DNA of 51,411 nt from Chara braunii (GCA_003427395.1 BFEA01000626.1:178755-230165); one strand, 5' to 3'. Positions 33,736 through 44,690 are shown, counted from the first letter of the stretch. Notes: generated by a model not told the origin, from the sequence alone. Translations and numbers: made by a program.

Positions 33736-33758
33736 CACAAAGCCCTTTCACATTATTC

Positions 33759-33862
33759 TTTTTTTTTTTTTTTTTTTTCCTTACGGTCCCATGGACCACG
33801 GATCAGATATTAAACTGATCACAACAGATACTACACTTGACCTTAGCCAAAAGGCCGAGAAA
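33759..33862 (-). pseudogene. truncated U2 snRNA with poly(A), retroposed
   Basis: Minus-strand bases 33862-33803 match the 5' part of U2 snRNA with only three differences over about 60 nt by hand alignment. They include TTCTCGGCCTTTTGGC and the branch-site-pairing GTAGTA segment. A small stem-loop GGTCC/GGACC follows in the position of stem-loop II. The U2 homology ends before the Sm site and is followed by about 20 A (33778-33759). Loss of the Sm site and 3' half plus a poly(A) tail indicate LINE-type retroposition, not a working gene. I found no clear target duplication. Confidence 0.85.
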
Positions 33863-34039
33863 CCCTTGCCTATACTTCAAAAGGTCCCTGCCAAAAAATA
33901 GCAAGGGTCCTGTCGACAGTAATGGGTGGTCAATGGACAGTTCTCACTAGACATGTACAAGGACGGAGCAGGCCAGCTATATATGGTGTAGCTTCGTATT
34001 CAGGTCCGTGTTTCAACAGTTATGGGCATGNGATATTCA

Positions 34040-34860
34040 GGGCTTCACTCCACTACTCACCAAATGTGCAGAACTAGAATGAATCTTCACCTAGAAACTG
34101 GAACCGTACAAGCCATAGGTTTTTCTTTTTTGCAAGTGCTGACAAGTGGAGGGAAACCCTTAAAGCTACTGCACGTAAGAAAATGAAAAACAAAAAAAGA
34201 GACAACTACTGTATGTGCAAAACTAGAGTGAATCTTATCCTAGAAACGGGAACCATACAGCCATCCGTTTTTCTTTTCTGCAAGTGCTGATGAATGGAGT
34301 CAAGCCCTTAGGGCCACTGCACGTAAGAAAAGGGGGGAAAAAANNNNNNNNNNNNNNNNNNNNNNNNNNNNNNNNNNNNNNNNNNNNNNNNNNNNNNNNN
34401 NNNNNNNNNNNNNNNNNNNNNNNNNNNNNNNNNNNNNNNNNNNNNNNNNNNNNNNNNNNNNNNNNNNNNNNNNNNNNNNNNNNNNNNNNNNNNNNNNNNN
34501 NNNNNNNNNNNNNNNNNNNNNNNNNNNNNNNNNNNNNNNNNNNNNNNNNNNNNNNNNNNNNNNNNNNNNNNNNNNNNNNNNNNAGAAACTGGAACCATAC
34601 AGCCATCCGTTTTTCTTTTCTGCAAGTGTTGATGAGTGGAGTCAGGCCCTTAGGGCCACTGCACGTAAGAAAAGGGGGGGGGGGGAAACGAGACAGCTAC
34701 TATATGTGCAAACCTGGAATGAATCTTCTCCTAGAAACTGGAACCATACAAGCCATCCGTTTTTCTTTTTTGCAAGTGTTGATAAGTGGAGCGAGGCCCT
34801 TAGGGCCACTGCACGTAAGAAAAGGGGGGGGAAAAAAAAAAACGAGACAACTACTGAGTG
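34040..34860. repeat. ~148-bp tandem repeat inside the hAT-like element
   Basis: At least four visible copies share CCTAGAAACTGGAACCATAC, CCATCCGTTTTTCTTTT and CCCTTAGGGCCACTGCACGT, at about 34090, 34240, 34584 and 34731. More are likely inside the N gap 34344-34583. The CCCTTAGGG core is a palindrome. Frames containing X residues are artefacts. Confidence 0.9.
34344..34583. other. assembly gap (240 N) in the tandem array
   Basis: All bases are N. Its position inside a tandem repeat suggests collapse or a sizing problem. Single or double N also occur at 34031, 45971-45972 and 46068. Confidence 0.99.
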
Positions 34861-35381
34861 TTTGTAGTAAGTTCGTAACCCATAAACTCTTGGACCACAA
34901 ACCTGAATCCGAATCCAGGATATATTGCTGGCCTGCTTGAAGACTTCCAGCAGTCCAATGGTCATCCTTCATGAAGCATGGAAACCCTGCTAAATATTTG
35001 CAGGGGACCTTTTGGACGAGGAGGAGGAGGAAGAAGAAGAAAAAGGAAGCTGGGAGGGGGAGGAGGGCGAGGGGTCGGGCGCTGATTTCAATTTAAATTT
35101 GGCCCGATCTGGGCCGTAGATCTCTTAGATCTGACGGCCCAGACTTGGTCTTTTTCGGTCTTGTTTTTGGAGGCCCTACTGGTGTCTCTAAAATTGGGCA
35201 GATGGAAGGGGGGTACTACAAACCCCAAAAAACATCACCGCAGGGCCGAAAACCCCATCAGACCCACATGTGATTTTTCCAGCACCCCGGACACTGGGCC
35301 CCGCTCGAACAACCAGGGGAGTTGTCCGATCGGACAACCCGGAATAAAAAAGGGTCCCGGACGTCCGGGCTGGTAACCTAG

Positions 35382-36566
35382 GATAAAATGGACATCAGGA
35401 ACTACCGGCCGATTACGTTGCTCACAATGGTCTATAAAATGCTTGCCAAAGCCTCGGCGAACCGGCTGATCCCGGTCCTGGACAATATTATTCACCCAAC
35501 GCAGACCGATTTTGTCAAAGGACACAGGATTGAGGATAACATACCACTAGTTAATGAACTTCTTAAATTAACAAGGCAAGACAAGAAGAATGTGGTTGTA
35601 GTCTTCATTGACTTTGAAAAAGCGTATGACTACGTGGACTGGCTATTCTTAGACAAATGTATGGAAAATTTAATTTCGGACCAGTATTCCGCCGTTGGAC
35701 TGAAATACTACACTACAATGCCACTATGTGTGTCCAGGTCAATGGTAGGATAGCGCCTGCCTTCCCGTTGCAACGCTCGGTTCGGCAAGGGGACCCTTTG
35801 GCACCCTTCCTCAGAAATCATACTGATGGAAGCGCTGGCAGCAAACCTCAACGCCGATAAGGACATGAGGAGGGTGCAGATCTCCGCTATTCCGGAGGAC
35901 GCGATCCCAGTTTGCTCGATGTTTGGAGATGACTTGACCCTTATGATAGATGCCACGGCAGCAAACATGGAAGAGATTAGGAATTTATTTGACCGATTTA
36001 CAGCAGTCTTAGACATGGTTGTTAACTGGGGAAACAAGACCTTGGGGTGGTTGATCCACCATCAAGGGGTGTGCCCGCCGGAGCTGCCACGGGTCAAATG
36101 GCTCCCGAACACGGCTCTGGTCAGAGTGCTCGGAATTAAATTGACGGCATTAGGTAAGCCCGCATCGAATGATGAGTGGATCCTTAAACCGACTCTAAAA
36201 AAATTAGCCAACTGGAACGACCGACACACCTCCCTTATCGGCAGAGCGCTTGCGATCAATAGTGTAGTGCTAGCGGCCTTGTGGTATAAATCTGCAATTT
36301 GGAATCTCAACAAAGAGGTTGTCCGATCGTTAAAAAGACAATTGACGTCCCTGTTGTGGAGAGGTAATGGTGAACTCTCGAATGTTGTTAATAAGGTAGC
36401 TTGGTCATCGGTGATCCAACCCAAGGACAAAGGGGGTCTAGGGATTCTAGACCCAGATACCCAGATCACAATATTAACTGTCCAATGGGTTAGGAGATTG
36501 CTTTTTACTGAGCACCTCCCATGGCAGGCCCTGGCGCTGGAACATATAGCAAGACTTGCCCCGTAG
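35382..36566 (+). pseudogene. LINE ORF2: reverse transcriptase
   Basis: Non-LTR RT motifs occur in order: MDIRNYRPITLL, ANRLIPVLDNII, catalytic Asp in VVFIDFEKAYDYVDW, SVRQGDPLAPFL, and the active site CSMFGDD (Gly in place of the usual Ala, both Asp kept). The thumb follows with LGIKLTALGK, WNDRHTSLIGRALAINSVVL and PKDKGGLGI. Two compensating frameshifts near 35660 and 35815 put the middle part in another phase. It would make cDNA on nicked target DNA. Confidence 0.9.
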
Positions 36567-37499
36567 GCACCTCATGGAGTAAGCCCTTCGACCTGGCTGG
36601 AGGACCGCTTTTGGTCTGTGCCACGAAGCTCTCGTATAGAGCGAGACTCACCCCGAGACACATCCCGTTCGGATCTGGTCAAAAACAACTTCTTGACCCG
36701 CGTCATCAGGGCCTGGCGCCAACTCTCGCTGCCTGACTATCCCCCACCAACCAGGTGGGAGTAGGTGATACGGCAGTCTCTGATCGGGAATAGGAGGATA
36801 ACGGATCGACATTGTGGGGTGTATCGCAGCTCCGACACTCCGTGGAACAGTTGGGTCAAAAAAGGCATAATCTGAATAAAAGATATATGGGACACAGAAG
36901 TGGGAGACTGGAAAACGAGGCCACAACTGAGAAACATACTAAAGCACTGTCACAAGATTGAGGAGAACATCGAGTTGTTGACCTCTGCAGTCCCCCTGGA
37001 CTAGGTGCGCATCCTGCACAAAGGGCCACGACTAATTGAAGGAGACTGGGTAGCTGTCCCGGTGGATCCGGAGAGTGTAGGCAATGTGGTGGAGGTAAGA
37101 ACAGACGTAACATTGGTAAACCTCTTCCACCTGGACAAGGAAAATAAACTCACACGTACCGCCCAGATGTGATTAGATGGTGGAGAACAACAGACCTCCA
37201 CATGATACATGTGCTACGGGATAAGGATGTTTGGATTGCATATCAGCCAAACACCCCCGTGATGAAGCTACCCTTTGGCCCAGATCAGGGACGATTCAAA
37301 AACTGCACGCCCTCTCTGTGAAGGCCACGTATCGCTTGCTACGAACAAAGGTGAACCCAAAAGACATAGTAAAGGCCCGATCGAGATATCACTTGAATGT
37401 AGGGACTGAGACAATACGCCCAATTCGATGGTTCGCCGCCACAAGGTCTAGGCCTGCGAAGATGGTCTTTCTCCAATAGCAGATAGAACACCGCTGTCG
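36567..37499 (+). pseudogene. LINE ORF2: post-RT region up to the 7.2-kb insertion
   Basis: Degraded coding sequence in several phases has recognisable fragments such as HMIHVLRDKDVWIAYQ, LSVKATYRLLRTK and PAKMVFLQ*QIEHRCR, the usual approach to the zf-RVT domain. It stops at CACCGCTGTCG (37489-37499). The same 11-mer with one change (CACCGATGTCG) appears at 44680-44690, where the frame resumes with HRCRYLPTNDW. Confidence 0.75.
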
Positions 37500-39305
37500 A
37501 GCACATCGGTCCGGCACCGCACAAGGCAGCGCGGGACCCTCTCGACCACGTCACGCAGGAGTTGGTCTAAATCCTCGTCGCGACGTACATGGAGCTTCCG
37601 CAAGCCGCTCCGACCGAGTGCGCCAGCCATACCTCACGCGAGCCCCTACGACAGGATAGGACCTACGCGAGGCACGACTTACCTCCACCTTACGGGACCT
37701 GTCACCTTCCTGCGGTGGGAGTACCCCCGCCGAGCTACCAGTCCACAGTACGAAAGTTGATCAGTTGCAATCGCATAGGTGGACCAGCCGAGGGCATTTC
37801 TTGTTCGTTGTAGCATAAGGGGTACGCGCGGTATTACACCTCTATCGGACCCGCACGCGAACTGGCATCTTGGGGGCCTGAGGTCCCAAGCGCGACTCGT
37901 CATCGGTCGACTAGGACGCATCCCACACACTACGCGCACACCACTATAAAGAACATAAAGATAAAAGTACACACACCCACGCGCGTACATATATATATAC
38001 AGAACGACACTGAACAAGCAAACGCGACATTACTCCTGGTCCCTTAGTAGTCGTCCCATAACTCTCTGATGCGGAAATCGGACATGAGTCGCGAGCGAGA
38101 CTTAATATAAAACTACGCGGGCGCGGGACCTACTCATATCGACTAACAATTTTAGCGTACGCAAGCGGTCGCGGTGATGGCGTACTATGTTATACCCATA
38201 CTCATGCGGTTCTCATTAATCTCGAGGGTCGCATTCGACACTCAAGTGTCGGCTGACACGCGCCTTGATGGAATAATCTCTCAACGTTGGACAACCGCCA
38301 AGTGCGTTTGAGAACCACACCCTCTTTTGCACCTTGCAGAGAGTGGGTGGTATACAGGTTCATACCTGTGGTGACAATCGTCTCTTATTGCCCTGGAGAC
38401 CAGCTCCATCATCTAGGGCCTGAAAATAAGTCAAGGGGTTTGATTTTGATGGTTGTCACGGACTACAACGTCCAACTGTATAATAACTCTAAACAGCAAA
38501 GGGTAAAAATGAATCTCCCTTTTCTCTCAAAAACATAATCTGTTTAACCCTTATGCGCGGTCACAGTAGGCCGCACGAAACACTCAAGACACATATATTT
38601 ATATATATAGAGAGGGTTATTTATATAGGACGATCGTTTCTCACAGACACAGTGGGACTCCTCTCGGCCATATGTATGTATATGCTCGCAAGTAGTCAAA
38701 TCCAAAGTCCGAATCACCAAACATATATGCAATCACATCAAAGATTCAACCAAAAAGTTCATGCACTACACGGGGTCAACTTCAACCATTCTCTGCGCTC
38801 ACACTCCTTGCTTTAGCCACACAAACCTCAACCTTAGCGCACCCTTCCAGCAATAAAATACTCAGTACCTTCGTTAAATGACCATTCAATAAAGTTCAGG
38901 TAAAAATACAATAAAACATTTCAAACCACAGGCTAAAACATTTAGGTTGAGTGGCAAGAGTGGATTGGAGTTGAATCGTAAACTGCCGAATCGGCAACCG
39001 ACATGTTAGCAGTGATAACAGAAGATGATCCTCGTAGAATCAAGCTGAATCTAGCCCAAATCCTGAATCAATCGATTAAGAAGACCTGAAACACAAAACA
39101 TGTCAATTCTCAAGTTAAAATCATAAGTGTATGGAGATTACAGCTTCATAACACATCCTCACCCCTAAGACCCTTCTACAAGCTAAGCCTAGACCTGCCT
39201 CTAAGCCAATGTCTGACGCAAGGCAGACCTATGGCAGCATTTCCCTTAATCTGGGTGGATTGTCAGAATTGTCACCTCTCAAAATATAATCTAACTCCTT
39301 TAAAC

Positions 39306-39605
39306 TAAGAAAATTTCGGCAGCGCTTCCCGTAGGAAAAGTGTCTTTCCGAAATTTATAGCAGCCTGAATATGAAGACAGAAATAGTCTTCAACTTTCCA
39401 AAGTCAAATTTTGTCTAACTCCTTGAATTAGCAAAAATTTGGCTTGCACTCCCTTTAGAAAAGGAGACTCCCCAGATTTCTACTAAGCCATATATAAAAT
39501 TCAGACAGGTTGAACTTTGAAAAGTCAAAATTTGTTAACTCCTTGGTTTTGCAGAAATTTTGGTAGCGCTTCCCATAGAGAAAGTAGCTTACCAAAATTT
39601 ATACA
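39306..39605. repeat. three tandem ~120-bp units, each with an AAATTT..CGG-type hairpin
   Basis: Arms are AAATTTCGG/CCGAAATTT (39311-39319, 39348-39356), AAATTTGG/CCAGATTT (39435-39442, 39472-39479) and AAATTTTGG/CCAAAATTT (39555-39563, 39592-39600). The loops share a CGCTTCCC...GAAA theme. Stems differ between copies but pairing is kept. Each unit also has an AACTCCTT box before the hairpin. Confidence 0.8.
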
Positions 39606-39898
39606 AAGCCAAGTATAACAAAAGATCCCAGAAAATGCGAGAATTGATCTAAGTAAAATAAAGTTGACTCAGAAAATGCAAAAATTTGAACTAACTCCTA
39701 TCGCTCTAGCACGTGGCGAACCCCTTAAACAACTACCTGTCAAACTGAAACTCACACTAAGTAGTGATCTCACTCAGCCGCATGCAAGGCCAAACCACAA
39801 AGGTCAGTACTCTCACCAACCCAAATCACCTTTGGCAAACAATAGTTCATAGTCTTTCAATAATTTATCCCTTTTATAGCCAGCTTACATAGGGCATC

Positions 39899-40718
39899 GA
39901 GTTAGGTCATTCATCTTAGAAACAATGCCAACTCTTTGCCTTAGTTATACACAAACAGGTTGCACAACTACTTTTCTCTTCATTGGGCATATAACTAAGC
40001 CATTCATCTTAGAAACAATACTTAGCCACCCTGATTTGTTTAATAGCCAGGTTATATATATATCTCTGAGTTTTGATGTTCAAAAGTGGGCGTAGGACTG
40101 AGCCATTCATCTTAGAAACAATGCTCAACCGGCCCAAGTTATCTTCAGTTATAGCTTTATAATTATACTCTCTTAATTGGTGATAAGGCTATAGTGAGAT
40201 CATTCGTCTTAGAAACAATGTCTGGCTAGCCTTGTTCTTATAAGCATATAGATATAGAAATATAGAAAGTCTTATTTCCTTGTTCACATTATAATCCTGT
40301 GGCCCCAGACTTAGACCATTCATCTTAGAAACAATGTCCAGTCTTTGGCCTGAACTTCCCTCAGAATAAAACAACCAAAAGAGTTGGGTCATTCGTCTTA
40401 GAAACAGTGTCCAACCTTTTTTTCTGAGCACTAAAAAAAACAGAGTATCATGGGTCAAGACCTAGAGACTGTTCAGAAACCACCCAGATTAAACAGCGTT
40501 CAGACCATTCATCTTAAAAACAATGTCTGGTCCTCAAGATTTGCATAGTCAATACCCCAAAGAAACCACAACCAAGCCATTCATCTTAGAAACAATGTCT
40601 GGTTAAATCAAAATAAACATAGCGACCAAGCCATTCATCTTAGAAACAATGCTTGGCCCTTCAGAAAACAGAACAAAACACAGCAGTCAGGCCATTCATC
40701 TTAGAAACAATGCTTGAC
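39899..40718. repeat. ten-unit hairpin array with constant loop and variable, compensating stems
   Basis: A core close to CATTCATCTTAGAAACAAT recurs ten times at 55-118-bp spacing (units near 39899, 39995, 40099, 40185, 40301, 40383, 40501, 40571, 40626, 40686). The core is flanked by arms that differ between units but pair within each: CTAAG/CTTAG, TGAGC/GCTCA, AAGGCTA/TAGCCTT, AGACT/AGTCT with GGCC/GGCC, GTTGG/CCAAC, CAGAC/GTCTG, CCAAGC/GCTTGG, GTCAGGC/GCTTGAC. ATT/AAT inside the core extends the stem. Inter-unit sequence is unrelated. Function unknown. Confidence 0.9.
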
Positions 40719-42789
40719 CCTATAAGACCTGTTCAAGCGCAACCAAAACTGCCTTCCTCTCAGCCTTCCCCCTGATGCAACCCTTTTTCACAATTTGCTT
40801 TCAGACAGCCAGCAAAACTGAAACTGAAAATTGTGCATGCATTCCTTTACTTAGTCTGGGTTATGTCCTGAAAGTCAAACTGAAAGTCAAAGTAGGGGTG
40901 CACTCAATATACTCAGTCAAATACATAGAAAGATGTATAGATAGGGGTTATAACTGGGTTTATAAGGGAAAGCGATGGTTACCACTGAGTTCCCTGCCTC
41001 CAGAACCCCTCCTGAGTTCCGGCAGAGCTCCCGCAATCGGTGGGTGGACTCCACACAGAGTCTTAATGCGGACCTACAGGTTGCAGTCCCGCCTGCCGCC
41101 TTCCTCTCAGAACCAATAGGCTAGACTTAGAGTAAGAAGAGCAGGAGAAGATAGATTGAGACTCTCAGATCCAAGGAGGGTGCTCTCAGACTCGCGTGAG
41201 AGGGCCTTGTTTCCTTGACACGCCTGAGGGCCCCGCATTGGTGGTCAAAACATGCAGCGGCTTGGTTAAACTGAAATCAACCACCAACTGTATTCTCCCT
41301 AACGACCCACCAATCGCAGCAATACTCTCCCCTTATGGTTGGTACGCCATCCTCTTTGTTCCATTCAGAATGCAGGCAAAATGTAGCCAAACTGAACAAA
41401 GTATTACGCACTCAGCAACCGTGCGCAACACCAAGGCAGGATAACAATGCATAGCTTTATGCCTAAATATACAACCAGGCACAACCCCGACGTAGGAAAA
41501 CATAGGAACGTAGCAACGGTATGCCTAGCACTCAGCGCATTCCCCTGATTGTGACAACCACTCAGGCCGGCAACGACAGACTCAAATCCGGCTCAGTCTT
41601 AACTTCACAGCACCAGTAGTAGTCGCGGGCGCCGTGTAGCGGCAGCCTTAATCTTCGCAGTTGTGCTCAAATACACAACCAACTCGGCTGCTCTTATCAG
41701 CAGTAGTTCCACAACACATAGCCAGCCACCCACCTCATGAGGTGGCAACGCCTTGGCCGCCTCTCTCTTGTTTCTCTTTCTGGTATCCCGCTGACCCGAA
41801 TAGCACGGGCACCAGGCTGCTACGTCAGTAAGACTAGCTCACACAAACTTCAGTGGATGGCAACATGATGCGGGCAGCAAGTCTCCAACATGGTGGCTCG
41901 CCTCACCGCTAGAAGCCCAGAACCTCTGAGAGACGTCTTTCCTCGTCTGTTTTCGATAGGAAACCGACTAAATCCACCTCCTTCGTCGGAATACGCATGG
42001 CCAAGAACTAGCCCCGGTGTCTCCGTCACTCTCTCGGAGGCACCACTCCGGAATGGATCTTGCACCAGAACCGGATCGAATACACCCGCCAGGTAAGTGT
42101 TTTCCGATTGCATTTCCCTCACCAATTCCCTTCTTTGTCTGTTCTATTAAGCTTTGCCCATATCGGATATCCTGCCCGCACTATGTGGTTCACCCGCCAT
42201 CAGAACTTCGAAATGGCATCTGAAATGACCAAAAACACACAAGAAAGACGGCGAACCATTCTAACCTCCATAATGAAAAATGCTCCTCATCGTCGGTATG
42301 TCGAGTAACTCGTAATAACTTCCGCCCACCTTCAGTCAGGTATACCTTATAAGATGCGCAACGCACTGGCCAATAGGTAAGGTCTCCAGTCCCACCCCTA
42401 TACTCACGCTACTTCCATCGCTAGGTGGAGCAAAATGGGGATGAACCTTCCGCTAAAAGGCGGAAAGATACGTCCTCTTTTTCTGGAAGTATCTCCCACG
42501 CAGCTCACGATGTTCGTACCCACCGAACTAAAGCCTCAATGTGGAACCTAGCGCAGGCATCGTGCTCGCCACGTCCGAAAACCCCAAAATCGTGTTTTAC
42601 TTCATTGAAAACGACCGAGAAACGACCGAATAACCCCGTCTTTCACCTTGCCTCTCTCTTCTTCTCGTTCCCTCCATAACTCCGCGCGGCCATTTTTTAT
42701 GCTAACTTCTAATTTACTAACTTTCTCGTTAATTTAACTTCATATTCTGGTCCGCCCGGCCTCAAAACGCTAATCTACCATCTTCTTTT

Positions 42790-42991
42790 ACTCGATTCCA
42801 TCAAGAATCGAGTGAAATCTCAATTCTTCACTCCTCGCCTTCTTTTCTCCCGCCATATCTCCGCGCACACAGTTTCTCACTAACCTCCGATTTACTAACC
42901 GACCACTCGAACTAACGACGGATTTGGATTCGCCCGCCTCCGAAACCTTTATCCCGACCTTCACTTCACCCGATCCCATCAAGGATCGGGT
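42790..42991. repeat. two covarying hairpins in a diverged ~178-bp tandem duplication
   Basis: Hairpin one (42790-42813) is ACTCGATTC, loop CATCAA, GAATCGAGT. Hairpin two (42968-42991) is ACCCGATCC, the same loop, GGATCGGGT. Two base pairs changed from T-A to C-G with both partners replaced, while the loop is identical. The surrounding copies have diverged more. Confidence 0.85.
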
Positions 42992-44654
42992 GAGGACTGC
43001 ATCCTAGGCTCCGCCATAGCTATCTCCTTCTGTCGCCACACCTGTCCTTCCTCTGTACGCACCTAGCGTCGTTTGATGGCCAGGTTCAGCCTTTCCCCCC
43101 TTCCTTGCGTTTCCCTGCCCCGGCTCTTCGTCCCTTTCTGCTAGTGAACGCCGCAGCCAGCAGCCAGCGGTCTGACAGCGCCGGTCAGCCTGGCGATCAT
43201 GGAGAAAACCTCAAAAACTTTGCGACTTTGTTGCTTCGCAGCTACCGCCAGAGTTCCGCCACAGCCTTCTCCGGCCTTCTTTGCTCAGGTGGAGCCGCCA
43301 CTCTGGGATTTCGCACCGGTAGTCACCCACCCGTTGTTGTCTTCGCTCTTCGCCTGTGCAGTCTTTCGCCAGGCCGCGCCAACCTGTTTGTTGTAGCACG
43401 TGGTCCTACAGCCTCCTAAGCACGGTCGTCTCAGTCAAGCCTGACGGGGGCTTCGAGGGAAGTCAACTACCAGCAGGCTCGATCACCTCTCCCCCTATAC
43501 CTGAGTCCGACGAATCTGGTCGGTGTCAACCGCCACAACTTCTTCCCTTGGCCCTTCTCAGGCGGAGCTTGCTACTGGCCCTTGCCTCCGACGGCTAGCT
43601 CCCACGCAGGCAGTCGATCTCGACATGGCCTGCTGTAGAGCCTAGCGTGGCCGTGGTGGGCTGGGTCCGGTGCGACTTGCAGTCCTAGTAGCAGCTAGTC
43701 AAATAAGAACTTTGAAGACCGTTGCACGGCAGGCCGCTGGTACATCCACCCTACCACCCCCGAACATGGCCTGCTACCTACTGCATCCCCGCGGGCATAC
43801 CCACTCTCGAACCACTCGCAACCGGTCACGGACGACAGGCCGGTCACCCGTAATGGGCCGCGCTACCCTAATCCCCTCCGCCTCGGGAGTCAATCACCCA
43901 CCGGCTCACACGTGCGTTGAACGCCTCGACCTGCATTCTCCAGACGGGCAGAATAGATGACCTTGTTAACTTCCCGGACACACGCAAGCCCGTGCGGCCC
44001 CTAAAGACCGATGTCGCATCCAAGTCAAGGAGCGTCGGGGCATAAACCTAAAAAGTAATACCAAATTATTTAAACTTTTTAATCGCCAAAATATGACGAA
44101 CAAGAAAAAAGAAAAATGCTAGCACCGTCCTGACGCCATCGTTGCCAAAACCAAGGAGGATAGCCCCGCGTCGTCGCCGCCAACCGCTCAGTCTCCTCTA
44201 TGCTACTCTGATATCCGTGTGTTGCCGCCGCTCGATCTCGATCCCTAAATCTCTCGATGAAAGTCCGACACCGTAACCAAATGCGCTAGGCCCAAGTCTT
44301 GGCCTAGCTCTGGCGGACACCAATACTGTGCGACGCGCAGACCTACCGAAACGTTTTGAAATTCCATGTTGTTGTCGACGCCGTCCTCCGCACGTATGCA
44401 TGGGTCACCGGCAAGCTCCTTAATCAACGAGAGATAATCCTTTCAATCCTATTTTAATCAGAAATTAAAAAATCTGGCCGGCGGCCAATGGCGACTCTCA
44501 CAATCAGTAGTCAAAATAAAAGATCACGTGCGCCCACACACTCTCTGCTCTGGTCAACCATCCAGTCAACATAAACCACAGACACAGCCGCACTTCGCGC
44601 GGAGTACTTAAACTTTAAACCAAACTTATTCCCTGCCGCTTGCAAAAAAACAGG

Positions 44655-44680
44655 GCGGATACCCTTGTAAGGGTATTCGC
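44655..44680. other. terminal hairpin of the 7.18-kb insertion
   Basis: ATACCCTT-GT-AAGGGTAT at 44659-44676, extended by GCGG/TCGC with one G-T wobble, gives about 12 pairs ending at the insertion boundary. Helitrons have a hairpin near their 3' end, but the CTRR terminus is absent, so I do not call it one. Confidence 0.6.
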
Positions 44681-44690
44681 ACCGATGTCG

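Larger units (their letters stand above)
33290..35381. mobile_element. 2.09-kb non-autonomous hAT-like transposon inside LINE ORF2
   Basis: It is flanked by identical 8-bp duplications GATAAAAT (33282-33289 and 35382-35389). Ends are CTAGGCTACTAG and, reverse-complemented, CTAGGTTACCAG (10 of 12). Subterminal TTGTCC/GGACAA motifs recur at both ends, including the 18-bp palindrome GTTGTCCGATCGGACAAC at 35321-35338, as is usual for transposase-binding sites of hAT elements. The interior has no transposase but holds a ~48-bp tandem duplication (33493-33590), (GA)n, a U2 snRNA-poly(A) unit, a ~148-bp tandem array with an assembly gap, and a GGGCCGT...ACGGCCC hairpin (35111-35140). An autonomous relative elsewhere would have to mobilise it. 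Confidence 0.85.
37500..44679. mobile_element. unidentified 7.18-kb insertion, non-coding, rich in hairpins
   Basis: The boundaries follow from the 11-bp duplication CACCGNTGTCG on both sides and the LINE frame, continuous when it is removed. There is no terminal inverted repeat beyond a weak ACATCGGT match, no TG...CA ends, no long direct repeat at the two ends, and no recognisable protein. The centre (39.0-41.1 kb) is A/T-rich and holds two hairpin families; a third is at 42.79-42.99 kb. A 12-bp hairpin closes the right end. At 44489, TGGCGACTCT after AAAAAATCTGG resembles the primer-site edge of plant Tat/Ogre elements, but that is weak. Parts at 37.5-38.9 and 41.1-44.6 kb show nothing else I can name. 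Confidence 0.7.

Noticed and set aside
33759-33862. Functional U2 snRNA gene
   Set aside because: No Sm site or 3' half; poly(A) follows directly; no upstream snRNA promoter element seen.
34284-34940. 218-residue frame with X residues
   Set aside because: Spans an assembly gap and a tandem repeat.
39899-40718. CRISPR array
   Set aside because: Repeat core is short, spacing is irregular (55-118 bp), arms pair within each unit, and the context is a eukaryotic LINE.
42425-43598. Several 80-100-residue plus frames
   Set aside because: No motif, no codon signal, within the non-coding insert.
37500-44679. Helitron
   Set aside because: A terminal hairpin is present, but there is no CTRR end, no 5' TC start and an 11-bp duplication, which Helitrons do not make.
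37500-44679. Solo LTR or full LTR element
   Set aside because: Ends are not TG...CA, no matching direct repeats at the two ends and duplication longer than 4-6 bp; kept only as a weak alternative.
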